Of a DNA stretch of 64,000 nt, positions 1 through 11,350 are shown one piece after another. Source of the stretch: Fragilaria crotonensis (taxonomy: Eukaryota > Bacillariophyta > Fragilariophyceae > Fragilariales > Fragilariaceae); assembly GCA_022925895.1 (NCBI GenBank), contig JAKSYS010000231.1, positions 1-64,000 on the forward strand, read 5' to 3'. The notes beneath the pieces were generated by a model. The model was not told the origin of the DNA, searched no databases, and was given only the letters and a program-made list of their open reading frames with translations. The translations under genes and the position numbers were made by a program. Positions within the stretch are counted from its first letter, which is position 1. Each line of letters opens with the position of its first letter.

Positions 1-170
1 GGATTGAGGATACAGTGTGTTGTAATGGAATTGACTGCACATTATTCTGTGTTGCAATTGTCCTCCACCATCTGCTTGATGACAAGCAAGCCTGTCACAA
101 AAGATACCTTCAACTTCAACCACTGCACCTTGCCTTAATCAAAATTGACAGCTATTCACATGTTGATTAG
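1..170 (+). pseudogene. Remnant of a Ulp1-type protease ORF from a Mutator-like element
   Basis: This decayed stretch reads as the C-terminal end of the same protease encoded by the Mutator-like element at 61063-61941. Around bases 24-90 the translation keeps the block CNGIDCTLFCVAIVLHHLLD, matching QYNDIDCGLFCIAVVLHLLD of the intact copy, with the glycine after the catalytic cysteine replaced by threonine. After a frame change, bases 106-138 read DTFNFNHCTLP and then TAA, matching DTFNFNHCILL and then TGA in the other copy. The next codons (SKLTAIH) also resemble the start of the second reading frame there (SKLAAHF). The element continues off the left edge. No terminal repeat is visible, and similarity fades after about base 170. 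Confidence 0.7.
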
Positions 171-1520
171 AGATGCATAAATGATGTACATCATTCCCTT
201 TCATGAATTCAGCATTGATGTTTCTGAGACTAGTTGGATACCTTGATGTTGCTCACCTGAAGAGTAACTACAAGGGAACACTAGTGGCTTTGCCAGTCCT
301 TTCTGGAACAAACATGGTGTACCCCAACGGAGAGATAGTAAACATGGACAAGAACTTGGAAAAGGTGGAGAGATAGACAAGGACAAAGTAATTGAAAGAG
401 GCATGCCCAATGTTTCCAAGCAGGGTTTCAGCTAGGGCAGCATTGGCATCCTTTTCTTTTTATTTCTGACTGCAGCAAAGGTTATCATCCCAATCATGCT
501 GACTGCAATGCCAAGTCCCAGACTGGATAAATCAGTACTCTTGCTTGGAGGATGTCCCCAACCCCAATCACTCTGACAACAGTGCCAATTCCCAAACTGG
601 CTATATCAGGACTCTTGCTTGGGTGAAAGATATCCCACTATCTGGAAATCTCAACAACTCCAAACAGCAGAGTAATCTCTCCTCCACCCACATTGGAAGC
701 TGCATACAGAATTGCTTTGCAAGTTGAAGCCCAGGTGCTTTGTACAATCCACCTTTGCACAACCACATCTGTAGATCACCATTGCCATGCTCTGTGGTGG
801 AAGTCTCAACTCCAAACAGTGAAATACTTCTCAACCCACATTAGGTAGCAGCACATCAATCCACCTTTGCTAGCTAGAAGTTATAGCCAACCCAGCCAGA
901 ACAGATCACCTTTGCAGGCAGCTAGGAGATGTGTGTAAAAAAATCAACAACAAATTGCAGTTTGCCACCATGACAAACCAGAGCATGCTTCTGCTCCAAT
1001 GATGATGGTGTGACCTTGTGTGTTGTACTAGATCACCTTTGCCCACATAGCAGCAAGGATATGGAGAAGACCCAAATTGGACTTTGCCATCATGATAAAC
1101 CCAAAAAAAATTCTGACAAAACAAAACGAAACCTAATTATTGGGTTATCACCGTTTCGAGACCGCACGGACTCGAATGCGTACCCCTACCCGGCGCCGCG
1201 GCGCGAGGTATTCCAAGAATATTTCTGAAATCAACAAACCCAAATTCTTGATAAAAATTGCAACAAGAGTTGCAAATTACAGTGGGCAACAAGCTTCTTG
1301 GTAAATTTCATCAAGAGTTGCAAGAAGTTACCGTGGGTGACAAACCATGATTGTTGGATTCACCTTTGTAGAATTTTTAAGTCCAGATGTGTGAGACCAA
1401 CTTTGCAGCGTTTTTTAAGCCTGGATGTGGTCTTTGTAGTTTACCAGCAGAGCCTTTGTTGTGCTTAAAAATACAGAGTTTTGAACATGACAAACCCCTG
1501 AAATACGAGCTGCACGACCA
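171..1520. other. Repeat-derived noncoding stretch, no gene seen
   Basis: No convincing gene was found. The stretch holds a two-copy tandem repeat (487-632) and a loosely spaced motif CACCTTTGC near 748, 860, 908, 1033 and 1358 that suggests an old degenerate array. A short GC-rich patch lies near 1187-1207. All open frames are under 80 codons and none resembles a known family. Confidence 0.5.
487..632 (+). repeat. Two-copy tandem repeat, about 72 bp
   Basis: Both copies contain the order CCAAT, CTGAC, AGTGCCAA or AATGCCAA, CCCA-ACTGG, ATCAG, ACTCTTGCTTGG. They differ at roughly one base in six, so the duplication is not recent. Confidence 0.7.
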
Positions 1521-3010
1521 TTGTACTAAACTTAATTTGTTCCTAACTTAAATTGTGATGATCAATGGCATTTCAACTTTAAAGAAGTTTCCGCAATTTA
1601 TTAGGCTTAATTCATGTTGTCCATCCGGAAAGTCGACACATGTGCAAAACCTTAGATGACGAACGCAGGATTGGTTAGGGTTAGGGGTTTTCCTAGTATC
1701 TTAGTAAATATTGTTTATGATCAATGGCATGTCAAGTTCAGGTTAGGGCAGGCCTCCTAAGAATATGGATTTGTGTCCAAAATCCATAAAATAACATAAA
1801 TTAAGAATTGTCATGTCCATAAAATAAAAACATAAAAAGAATGCGGTATACTATACCACCAGAAAGGTGGAATGAGTAGCCGACGTGTACTTCCAGGAGG
1901 CGTGTTCTTCATTATTGAATTGCATTGAGTTGAACACAATGAGTGCCCCTGCTCCTGCACCTGTTGCCAATCAGCCTCCCAAGCCCAAGAAGAAACCCAC
2001 AAAGTTTTAATTAAACCATTCTATTGCTGCTGAATACGCCTTGAGGTGTGCCAATGCCGTCTGAGGTCTGACCCTCTGTGTATGGCTATTCTGCATTTGC
2101 ATTGGCACAGAGGCAGGACAATTGTGGTCAAGCAGCAAAGCACCAACAAATGGCAAACATCATGATGTGGGCCTTTTGATAAAACAAACTTTACAATTGT
2201 CACCACATGAAACAGCACACATTGCAGTTTGGCAGCACGTTGACAAGATTCTTGATATGATTGAAAAGGGCCATCAAGAGCTGCATGCTGCCAACATGTT
2301 CAATACTACAACCAAGAAGGTTGGGTTCAAAGAAAATGCACTTCAGGATCATGGAACAATATTCAAACCTTGACTGGGTTGCCTTCATGGGGTTGCATAT
2401 CTTAAGCACCAGTTTGTTGCAGGATTGGGCTCTTGTTTGTTTACAAACACAGCATTGGTTGAATCGGATTTCTCCGTCCTTAAATAGGAAATTGTCGAGT
2501 TTCGGTCATCCATGACCAGTCTCACAGTGGAGGGCATTCTCCAGGAGTGAATGCAGCGCACACTCTCAATGTCCCTCTTGCTAGAGTCTAGTAGAGAGCA
2601 CATAATGACCCAGGGGGGCTTAAAATAAGGAAATCCATAAAATAAGCGAGCTGGTATCCATAAAGTAAGCTAATTTTGTTGTTTTCTGGATATCAATATT
2701 CTTAGCTAGGAGGCCTGGGTTAGGGGCATTCCTATCTTAAATATTATTGATGATCAACGGCATTTCCAGTTTAAAGAAAGTTAGTTAAGTAAAAACTACT
2801 ATAAACTGTAGTAACAACAATGCTACCATATTTCTCAGAATCCTCTGTACCCTTTGGCGTGGGCAGTATTGGTAAGGGTTAGGGGCTTTCTTTTCTTTAA
2901 TACTGGAGTATACACAATCAACGGCATTTCAAGTTTAAGGAAAGTGAAGTAAAAACACACTGCACCAACTACGGTACCATATTTCTTGGAATTTTGTGTA
3001 CCCTTTGGTT
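1520..3010 (+). repeat. Degenerate tandem repeat with TTAGGG-like head, interrupted by a hAT element
   Basis: Units near 1550-1610, 1675-1748, 2718-2875 and 2876-3005 share a head of the type GGTTAGGGG(C/T)TTTC and a body with ATCAACGGCATTTCAAGTTT followed by AAGGAAAGT. The 2718 and 2876 copies also share the tail CTACCATATTTCT...TGTACCCTTTGG. Spacing is about 150-160 bp when the inserted element at 1749-2717 is removed. The TTAGGG words are part of the unit and do not form a telomere-like run. Confidence 0.7.
1749..2717 (+). mobile_element. Short hAT-type DNA transposon with 8-bp target duplication
   Basis: The ends are inverted copies of CAGGCCTCCTA, followed by similar inner sequence (AAGAATAT, then words related to ATCCATAAAATAA). 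The element is flanked on both sides by the identical 8-mer GGTTAGGG (1741-1748 and 2718-2725). A CAG start and an 8-bp duplication are the standard signature of the hAT superfamily. Inside, on the plus strand near 2400-2600, an interrupted reading frame keeps TNTALVESDFSVLK, EIVEFRSSMTSLTVEGIL and RTLSMSLLLESSRE. This resembles the C-terminal dimerisation region of hAT-like transposases. At 969 bp it is too short to be autonomous and has several stops, so it is a deleted derivative. Confidence 0.75.
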
Positions 3011-3019
3011 TGTGCATAC

Positions 3020-3790
3020 ATATACACACCAACTAAATTGAAATACGTACAACCTTTGATCAACTCAATTTCAAAGTTTGCATTCTGGCCTCCAGCCAAC
3101 CTTATTGTTCTTTATTTTGATGATGTTGTCGGGATGATTGCCCATGCTGAGGAGTTGCTTAGTTGGGTTTGGAATTCACTTGTGAAGACTACACTGGCTG
3201 TACTTTCTTGGAATAACATTTGTCAAAAAAGACACCAAAACACCACAACAACACAAAAACACAAAAGGGCTTGATCCAACACCTTGCTGTAAGGCAACTC
3301 AGGGCTGCAGTACTGCATCCTCAAATGACTCACAAAGTGGGTTTACTGTCAAGTTGGATTTGGAATTCATTTGGAAATTCACTTGTGGAGGCACACTGAC
3401 TTTCTTGTAATTAATGGAGTTTGTTTGGAAATTCACTTGCAGAGGCACACTGGTGACATTCTTGTAATTAAAATTGTCAAAGAGATCACTAACATTGTCA
3501 CACACAAACAAACACAAAAAGCAAGGGCTTGATCCAAAAGCTTGTAGAACCAGGAGGGCTGTGCAGCACTGCATCCTCAAATGACCCATGAAGTGGGTTT
3601 TTACTGAGAGGAGTTGGGTTTTGAATTCGCTTGCTTGTGAAGGCACAACTTTCTTGGAATTTAAGTTGTCAAAGAAGTCACCAACACTGTCATGCAAATA
3701 CAAAATGGCTTCTTGATCCAAAAGCTCACAAAAGGCAACAGGACAACTTCTGCATTGTCAACTGACAAAATTTTGAAATTGTTTTGGGTG
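3020..3790. repeat. Diverged tandem repeat, about 120-240 bp periods
   Basis: Related blocks recur around 3170-3260, 3300-3420, 3420-3540 and 3545-3720. They include CTGCAGTACTGCATCCTCAAATG, a GAATTCACTTGTG(A/G)AGGCACA word, CTTTCTTG(T/G)AAT and AACACAAAAAG(C/G)GCTTGATCC (words paraphrased from the copies). The open minus-strand frame across 3299-3721 arises from this repetition and has no recognisable domain. Confidence 0.6.
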
Positions 3791-4059
3791 ATGTAACAAA
3801 AGCATTTTTGATGATGTGATAAATGTGTCTGTGTCTGTTGAACAGTGGGAAACCTGACAATGAAGCAATTCTATAATTGTTGAAGTTGGAAAAGAAAAGA
3901 AACCTACATAATTATGCCAGTGTTTTTGAGTTATTCTGAAATTGTTTTGCAGAGTCATGGATTACAAGGCATACTAGTTGGATATTCCCCCTATTATGCA
4001 TAAGGTGAGACCTTACATCAAACAAACAGTGGGGTAAGGGTTACATCAAACAAACAGTA

Positions 4060-6120
4060 GAAATTTTAAAATTCCACACTGGAACCGGGTCAAACTTTAA
4101 GAAAGTTTGAAACAGTGACACTGGAGAACCGGGTCAAACTTTAAGTCAGTTTGAAATGACACAGACAATGAAGTATATCAAACAAAGTGACTTTAAGAAA
4201 GTTTGAAATGATGACATACACTGGGGAACCGGGTCAAACTTTAAGACAGTTTGAAATGACATACAATGACCTTTATCAAAGGAAGTGACTATTGTAGATG
4301 TAGTAGTGAGTCTTATAGCATTTGATGAACTACATTGAAGGGCAGTGTTGCAGTGGGTGGAGTACATGTACACGTGTGTTGGGCCGGACCGCAAGAAAGT
4401 TTGAAATAATGACAATACACTGGGGAACCGGGTCAAACTTTAAGACAGTTTGAAATGACATACAATGACTGGGGAACCGGGTCAAACTTTAACTTTAAGA
4501 CAGTTTGAAATGACATACAATGACCTTTATCAAAGGAAGGGACTACTTGTAGTAGTGAGTCTTATAGCATTTGATGAATTACATCAAACGAAGGGCAGTG
4601 TTGCAGTGGGTGGAGTACGTGTAACGTGTTTGGCCGGACCGCAAGAAAGGTTGAAATGATGACATACCACTGGGGAACCGGGTCAAATTTAAAGACAGTT
4701 TGAAATGACATACAATGAAGTATCGAACAAAGTGACTTTTAAGAAAGTTTGAAATGACATACACTGGGGAACTGGGTCAAACTTCAAGACAGTTTAAAAT
4801 GCTGACATACAATGAAGTATATTGAACAAAGTGACTATTATAGTGAGTCTTTTACATTTGATGAATTACATTGAATGAAGGGCAGGGTTGCAGTACGTGG
4901 AGTCGTGGAGTACGTCATGTACACGGTGTGTTGGGCGGGACCGCAAGAAAGCTTGAAATGATGACATACACTGGGAACCGGGTCAAACTTTAAGACAATT
5001 TGAAATGACATACAATGAAGTATATTGAACAAAGTGACTATCATAGTTGTAGTAGTGACATGCAATGAAGTATCAAACAAAGTGACTTTTAAGAAAGTTT
5101 GAAATGACATCAACTGGGGAACTGGGTCAAACTTCAAGACAGTTTGAAATGCTGACATACAATGAAGTATATTGAACGAAGTGACTATTATAGTGAGTCT
5201 TTTACAACTGGGTCAAACTTCAAGACAGTTTAAAATGCTGACATACAATGAAGTACTGTATTGAACAAAGTGACTATTGAACGAAGTGACTATTATAGTG
5301 AGTCTTTTACAACTGGGTCAAACTTCAAGACAGTTTAAAATGCTGACATACAATGAAGTACTGTATTGAACAAAGTGACTATTATAGTGAGTCTTTCACA
5401 TTTGATGAATTACATTGAATGAAGGGCAGGGTTGCAGTACGTGGAGTCGTGGAGTACGTCATGTACACGGTGTGCTGGGCGGGACTGCAAGAAAGCTTGA
5501 AATGATGACATACACTGGGAACCGGGTCGAACTTTAAGACAATTTGAAATGACGTACAATGAAGTATATTGAACGAAGTGACTATTATAGTTGTAGTAGT
5601 GACATGCAATGAAGTATCGAACAAAGTGACTTTTAAGAAAGTTTGAAATGACATCAACTGGGGAACTGGGTCAAACTTCAAGACAGTTTGAAATGCTGAC
5701 ATACAATGAAGTAAATGAACAAAGTGACTATTATAGTGAGTCTTTTACATTTGATGAATTACATTGAATGAAGGGCAGGGTTGGCAGTACGTGGAGTCGT
5801 GGAGTACGTCATGTACACGGTGTGTTGGGCGGGACCGAAAGAAAGCTTGAAATGATGACATACACTGGGAACCGGGTCAAACTTTAAGACAATTTGAAAT
5901 GACATACAATGAAGTATATTGAACGAAGTGACTATTATAGTTGTAGTAGTGAGTCATTATACATTGGATGAATTACATTGAACAAAGGGCAGTGTTGCAG
6001 GTCAAACTTTAAGACAGTTTGAAATGACATACAATGAAGTATATGGAATGAAGTGACTAAGTTGTAGTAGTGAGTCTCTAATACGTTCCATGAATAACAT
6101 CGAACAAAGGGCAGTGTTGC
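4060..6120. repeat. Satellite-like array built from a ~100-bp subunit and a ~230-bp composite unit
   Basis: The subunit runs GAACCGGGTCAAACTTTAAG, then ACAGTTTGAAATGACATACA, then AATGAAGTAT, then an A-rich GAACAAAGTGACTATTATAG segment. It recurs more than ten times. In many cases it is followed by a longer segment with TTTGATGAATTACATTGAA, AAGGGCAG, TGTTGCAGT, a GTGGAGTACGT word, TGTACACG and GGGCGGGACCGCAAGAAAG, giving a composite unit seen near 4240, 4500, 4840, 5390, 5740 and 5960. Copies at 4838-5158 and 5382-5702 are nearly identical (over 95% by eye), showing recent duplication of several subunits together. Open minus-strand frames here are by-products of the repeat. Confidence 0.85.
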
Positions 6121-6450
6121 AGTGAGTGGAGTATGTGTACACGTGTGTTGGGCCTTGGGCCGGACCGCACCCGAGAACGGGTCAACCTTTGGGTGGAGTA
6201 CGTGTTGTAGTGGGTCTCAAGCTAAAGGCCTGTACCTGGAAAGGTCTCAAGTTGTACCTGGAATACGTTCCATGAATAACATCGAACAAAGGGCAGTGTT
6301 GCAGTGGGTGGAGTATGTGTACACGTGTGTTGGGCCTTGGGCCGGACCGCACCCGAGAACGGGTCAACCTTTGGGTGGAGTACGTGTTGTAGTGGGTCTC
6401 AAGCTAAAGGCCTGTACCTGGAAAGGTCTCAAGTTGTACCTGGAAAATTC
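6085..6450 (+). repeat. Recent two-copy tandem duplication, unit about 182 bp
   Basis: The segments 6085-6263 and 6267-6446 are almost identical, from TCCATGAATAACATCGAACA through GGTCAACCTTTGGGTGGAG to CAAGTTGTACCTGGA. The unit is derived from the composite satellite to its left, with the extra segment GGTCTCAAGCTAAAGGCC. The 161-codon open frame across it comes from the duplication and is not taken as a gene. Confidence 0.85.
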
Positions 6451-6469
6451 CCACTGTAATTTCTCAACT

Positions 6470-7010
6470 TTTTATCAACAAACATTCGGGGTCATTATGA
6501 TAGGGGTTATTGGAAATTCCCCTAAAATTTCTTCATCATCAAACAGCGTAGAAATTCCGAAATTCCACACTGGAGAACGGGTCGAATTTTTAGAAAGTTT
6601 GAAATGACACAAATCGACGAAAATCATCGAATGAAGTATGATATAAATCGATGAAATCGAACCAAGGGTAGAAATCACAAGTATGATATAAATCGATTTA
6701 AATCGAACGAAGGGCCCCATTATGATAGGGGTTATTGGAAATTCCCCTAAAATTTCTTCATCATCAAACAGCGTAGAAATTCCGAAATACTAGACTGGAG
6801 AACGGGTCGAACTTTAAGAAAGTTTGAAATGACACAAATCGACGAAAATCATCGAATGAAGTATGATATAAATCGATGAAATCGAACGAAGGGTAGAAAT
6901 CACAAGTATGATATAAATCGATGAAATTGAACGAAGGGTAGAAATCACAAGTATGATATAAATCGATGAAATCGAACGAAGGGTAGAAATCACAAAATTC
7001 CACACTAGGG
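6470..7010 (+). repeat. Nested tandem repeats, ~238-bp unit with an inner 46-bp unit
   Basis: The block starting GGGTTATTGGAAATTCCCCT occurs at 6503 and 6729. Within each block a 40-46-bp unit with AAGTATGATATAAATCGATG, AAATCGAACGAAGGGTAG and AAATCAC repeats, with copies near 6635, 6681, 6860, 6905 and 6950. The 3' copies are almost identical, suggesting recent slippage-type growth. Confidence 0.85.
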
Positions 7011-7029
7011 AGAAAGTTGGACCTTGAAA

Positions 7030-7710
7030 AACGTTTCAAGTTTGAAACAACATGCATCAATATTCGATGATGAAGAACATCATCGATCGACGAGAGTGGA
7101 CGGGAACATTTCAAACGAAGAGGAGTAGGAATTACAAAATTCCACATTGTGGAGAAAGACCTGGAAATACATTTTGAAGTCAGGAATATTCGATGATGAA
7201 GTGCATAGAACAAAGAGAGTGGAAATTTTAACATTTCCACACTGTGTTGGTAAAACTTGTTAAGAGTTTGAAACACCATGCATCAATATTCGATCACGTG
7301 GACCAGGTCAGAGTTTCCTATCTTTAGATTGATCGTAGACACTTCAAATTTTCAAAAAGTTTTAGACTACTACGGGTACAACTTTCCATGAGTTTGAAAC
7401 ACCATGCATCAATATTCGATCACGTGGACCGGGTCAGAGTTTCCTATCTTTTACATTGATCGTAGATCATAGACACGTCAAATTTTCAGAAAATTTTAGA
7501 CTACCGGTAGGGTTTAGACTGGGGACAGTGCAACGGCGCGGTTAAAATTTCTTAGAGTTGGAACGCCATGCGTCAATATTCAATCAAAATGGGTTATCGT
7601 GTAGAGTAAACATTCATAAAAACTTATAACGCCGTTACTCAAAATCCGATCAAAGTGTTATCATGTAGAGTAAACTTTCATAAAAACTTATAACCCCGTG
7701 AATCAAAATC
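7030..7710 (+). repeat. Series of shorter tandem duplications
   Basis: One pair (7265-7372 and 7391-7505) begins GAGTTTGAAACACCATGCAT and includes AATATTCGATCACGTGGACC and TTGATCGTAGA, with a period of about 126 bp. A second pair (7590-7650 and 7655-7720) contains GTGTAGAGTAAAC, TTCATAAAAACTTATAACGC and AATCAAAATCC, with a period of about 66 bp. No gene was seen. Confidence 0.75.
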
Positions 7711-7719
7711 CAATCAATG

Positions 7720-8900
7720 TGGAGAATCATATTAACGGGATGTCCTAAATTTGAATTCTCCGTGATTAAAAATTTTACGTTAATTTGAGTAACGAATCCA
7801 GAAGGGGAACTTGTGCAGATTTCTTCAACGAAGAGCGTAAGAAAGAAACAAAGACACTTTCTTGATATTTGGGCGTTACACTCCAATCTTATGTTGCAGC
7901 ACTGTTAACCAAACAGTTAATTCGATAAACCCCACAAAAAGAAGATCAAGGATTCAAGATCAGGAAATGTATCCGTTGGTGCATCGCATTCTTCAGCCAA
8001 CATGTGGAAGTCAGTTCCTCTAACATGAAAATTTTCGACAGATGATGGCGTGGGTGTCCGACTTCAACTAATGAACACAACTGACTTTCTCAGTGAACGC
8101 GCATCTCAGGGAACAACGTTCGTTATACTTATAATGAATTGTTTCTTGGACAACATATATGAACGTTCAATATACTTATATTAAATTATTTCTTGGACGT
8201 CATATATGAGACATGTGACATGTGACTTGACATGTGATCAGAAAGCAACCTTCTCTAGAGGTATTGTGGTTGTCAACACAACACTGCACGCTTTAAATAT
8301 TGTTACATATCTAGTTCTTAAAATATGCATAATATGAATCAAATATTGTATCTATGAATTTCTTATTGAGATAAATGCACTTTCGACACCTCAAATTAAC
8401 GCCCATTGCTTCTACTGCAGTTTTTATCAAGTCACTTATTCCTTTGAAAGCATTCGGAGCTTGTAAATGACTTCTTTGAGAATCTGATTGCTTTTGGACC
8501 TGGGCATCCCTGAGGTTGTCTGTAACAGTTTTCCATGTTCGCTCGTTTTCGACAATCTATTCGTGCATTTTATCTTTCAATTTTTCGATTTGACTTTATA
8601 TGCCTACACTCTATTTTTCACGTTTTTCCATTGGAGTTTTATTTGTTTCATGCTTTGTTTTTGAATAGCCATTTTCGTCGTATGTTCTTGACATAATTTT
8701 TCCGCCGTTTACCTGTCGTTATGTGATGGCTTTAAATACATCATACCAAACAAAGTATGAACAAATACCTATGCGACAATGGGAATCCCCCTTCATTCTT
8801 AATCATGGTCAGCCTGGTCGCCTGCAATTGCGACCCACGCATCACCTGCGACAATCAGAAGGTGTTGATGGATGAAACATTGAAGATGGTCCTGTTATTG
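7720..8900. other. AT-rich noncoding stretch
   Basis: No gene, RNA gene or element end was recognised. A small two-copy repeat lies at 8115-8205, each copy with AACGTTC, TATACTTATA, AATTATTTCTTGGAC and CATATATGA. Confidence 0.5.
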
Positions 8901-8904
8901 AATG

Positions 8905-9190
8905 CCAAAGTTGATGCCACATGTTATATTTGACAAGAATGAGACAGCTTCGATTTCATTGATTCTCGTAACGGAGTCCTGTTGAAGTTGTTGTTGAACT
9001 ACGATCGCGGCCGGTGGTTTTCATATCCCCATGGCGACACGAGTTGATGCCACGTGTTACATCTAGCAAATATGTGACAGCTTTGACTTTATTGCAACTC
9101 GTCACGGAGTCCTGTTGATATTATTGTGGTCCTGTTGAAATTGTGGTTGAACGTCGATCGTGGCCCAAGCTTTTCATATCCATGGCGCCA
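8905..9190 (+). repeat. Two-copy tandem repeat, about 135-145 bp
   Basis: Copies at about 8912-9040 and 9047-9188 share TTGATGCCAC(A/G)TGTTA, GACAGCTT(T/C)GA, CTCGT, ACGGAGTCCTGTTGA, a GAAC(T/G)(A/T)CGATCG word, TTTTCATATCC and CATGGCG. The second copy contains an inner duplication of a GTCCTGTTGA(T/A)ATT word. Confidence 0.75.
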
Positions 9191-9660
9191 TGATCTGAAA
9201 TGAGATTCCGAGGAATGCTGATTAACAAAAAATCACGCACCGTATCCATCCGAGGAATGCTGATTTACAAAACAATCAAGCACCGTATCTATTGTCCGTG
9301 GCGACACGATCTGCAATGGGATTCCGAGTCCATGGCGACACGATCTGCAATTAGATTCCGAGGAATGCTGATTTATAAAAAAATCCAGCACCACATCCAT
9401 TGGCGATACGAGCTGCAATGAGATCTGCAATGAGATTCCGAGGAATGTTGATTTACAAGAAATCAAGCACCGTATCCATTGGCGAAACGAGCTGCAATGA
9501 GATTCCTCCGAGGGATGCTGATTTACAAAAAAAAATCGAGCACGTTATTCTCAGAATGTTAAAACCCCAACAAAATGCACATCAAAACTGTCCGAGAGGC
9601 GCAGCGTACCGCGAAAAATGAAAAATGCCCGTTTACAAAAAATCAAGCACCGTATTCTCA
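9190..9660 (+). repeat. Tandem repeat, about 70 bp, six or so copies
   Basis: The unit includes GGCGACACGATCTGCAATGA, GATTCCGAGGAATGCTGATT, TACAAAAAA and TCAAGCACCGTATCCATTG. Copies lie near 9190, 9240, 9300, 9360, 9430, 9490 and 9625, some truncated. This explains the open frames on both strands here. Confidence 0.8.
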
Positions 9661-9689
9661 GAATGTTGTAACCAGGGCTTCCCAGTTCC

Positions 9690-10345
9690 CAGTACATGGG
9701 GTTGTTAGTACAGTATCGTACTTAGTATTAGTACGAAAGTTAGTATATCGTACTTAGTACGGCCACTTTCCAGTTCTGTAGTAGTACTAATTAGACTACA
9801 TTGTTAGTACAATTCCACAGTACACCAGTACAAAGTACATGTTCTACGTGTGGTCCTACGTGATGATCCATTCGATATGTTCTACGTGTGGGTCCTACGT
9901 GATCCATTCGATATGGTAGATACAATGAGTGCGAGAGCTCTGAAATCACACAGATACACAATAAAACAAACCAGCAACCATGGAATCCATTCCACCATGT
10001 TCTACAAAACAAACCAGCAACATCCATTCCACCATGTTCTACATGTGGTCCTACAGCAACATCCATTCCACCATGTTCTACATGTGGTCCTACGTGAGCC
10101 ATTCAATACGGTAGATACAATGAGTTAGATACAATGAGTGCGAGAGCTCTGAGATCACACAGATACGCTATAAAACAAACCAGCAACCATGGAATCCATT
10201 CCAATAAAACAAACCAGCAAATAAAACAAACCAGCAACCATGGAATCCATTCCACCATGTTCTACATGTGGTCCTACGTGATCCATTTGATATGGTAGAT
10301 ACAATGAGTGCGAGAGCTCTGAGATCACACAGATACGCTGCTGGT
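9690..10345. repeat. GTAC-rich spacer followed by a ~100-bp tandem repeat
   Basis: Bases 9690-9840 are dense in GTAC and TAGTAC words. From 9838 onward the unit GTTCTACATGTGGTCCTACG, TGATCCATTCGATATGGTAG, ATACAATGAGTGCGAGAGCT, CTGA(A/G)ATCACACAGATAC, ATAAAACAAACCAGCAACCA, TGGAATCCATTCCACCAT repeats in whole or part at about 9838, 9882, 10035, 10080 and 10258. Confidence 0.8.
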
Positions 10346-10735
10346 CTGCAGCGGACAATGTTGATGATCATGTTGAACAAGCAGATGAGGAGATGTCCTC
10401 ATCTGCAGCGGACAATGTTGATGATCGTGTTGAACAAGCAGATGAGGAGATGTCCTCAACATCATCATCCTGCTCTGCTGCTGCTCCAAGTTCAAGTTGA
10501 TGATCATGTTGAACAAGCAGATGAGGAGATGTCCTCATCTGCAGCGGACAATGTTGATGATCGTGTTGAACAAGCAGATGAGGAGATGTCCTCAACATCA
10601 TCATCCTGCTCTGCTGCTGCTGCTGCTGCTCCAAGTTCAAGAAAATGCCCGCCAATCAAACGAGTAAGCAAGAAGTGGTGCTGCTCCAAGTTCAAAACGC
10701 CCGCCAATCGAACGAGTCAGCAAGAAGAGAACTTG
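10340..10735 (+). repeat. Compound tandem repeat that encodes an acidic, Ser/Ala-rich peptide in one frame
   Basis: A 54-57-bp subunit (CTGCAGCGGACAATGTTGAT, GATCATGTTGAACAAGCAGA, TGAGGAGATGTCCTCA) occurs at 10346, 10400, 10497 and 10541. A pair of subunits plus a TCATCATCCTGCTCTGCTGC tail is duplicated with a period of about 143 bp. In one plus-strand frame the second copy reads DNVDDRVEQADEEMSS, with Ser and Ala runs. The first copy sits in a different frame, so the duplication did not preserve one reading frame. A third repeat of AATCAAACGAGT(A/C)AGCAAGAAG follows at 10650-10730. I do not take it as a gene. Confidence 0.65.
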
Positions 10736-10859
10736 TTGGGCATGGGATTCATCTACAGCTGTACAAGCTTTCAAATAATGCAATTGTTCATTCAAGACCT
10801 TCATCAGTGCAGAAGGAAGGAATACCAGCCATGTCAGTTTGTATGTCATTAATGCTATG

Positions 10860-11350
10860 AAGATATGAGGACCAAGAAGGTATGTTGACCACATAACATC
10901 AGGATTGGCTTCAGAGGGACACAACCTATAACAGTGCCAGGAGGGAGGTCTGTTGGTGGGGCACTGACAATAACAGCACCAGCTGGGCTTGACAAATGTA
11001 ACCAAGAATTTGCATTGCTGTATGCTTCCAGCAAACCCTGTGTTTTGTAAGGCCATGAGAGATGGTCATGGGTTCCATCTGAAGCTGCTCATAGGTGTTG
11101 ACCTGAGTCTTGTCCATGGCCATCCATCTGCAGCCGCTCATAGGTGTTGACCTGCGTCTTGTCCATGGCCATTATTGCTGGTAAAATCATGTCAACATCC
11201 TTTTTCTTAACAAGTGCAAAATGACAAAGCCAAGCCATGGAAAATGTATGTTGGAAATTCAATGTTTTTGATTTCTTAACAAGTGCAAAATGACAAAGCC
11301 AAGCCATGGAAAATGTATGTTGGAAATTCAATGTTTTTGATTTCGACAAA
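10860..11350 (+). repeat. Two neighbouring tandem duplications
   Basis: CAGC(T/C)GCTCATAGGTGTTGA, CCTG(A/C)GTCTTGTCCATGGCC repeats at 11081 and 11132 with a 51-bp period. TTCTTAACAAGTGCAAAATG, ACAAAGCCAAGCCATGGAAA, ATGTATGTTGGAAATTCAAT repeats at 11203 and 11271 with a 68-bp period and is perfect or nearly so. No gene was seen from 10735 to 11740. Confidence 0.85.

Noticed and set aside
1675-1700. Telomere or interstitial telomeric tract
   Set aside because: Only one or two TTAGGG words occur per unit, as part of a longer tandem repeat.
6122-6607. 161-codon plus-strand open frame
   Set aside because: It runs across a recent 182-bp duplication of satellite DNA and shows no domain.
10268-10852. 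194-codon plus-strand frame with acidic Ser/Ala repeats
   Set aside because: The repeat copies switch frame relative to one another, as expected for noncoding duplication, and there is no recognised domain on either side.
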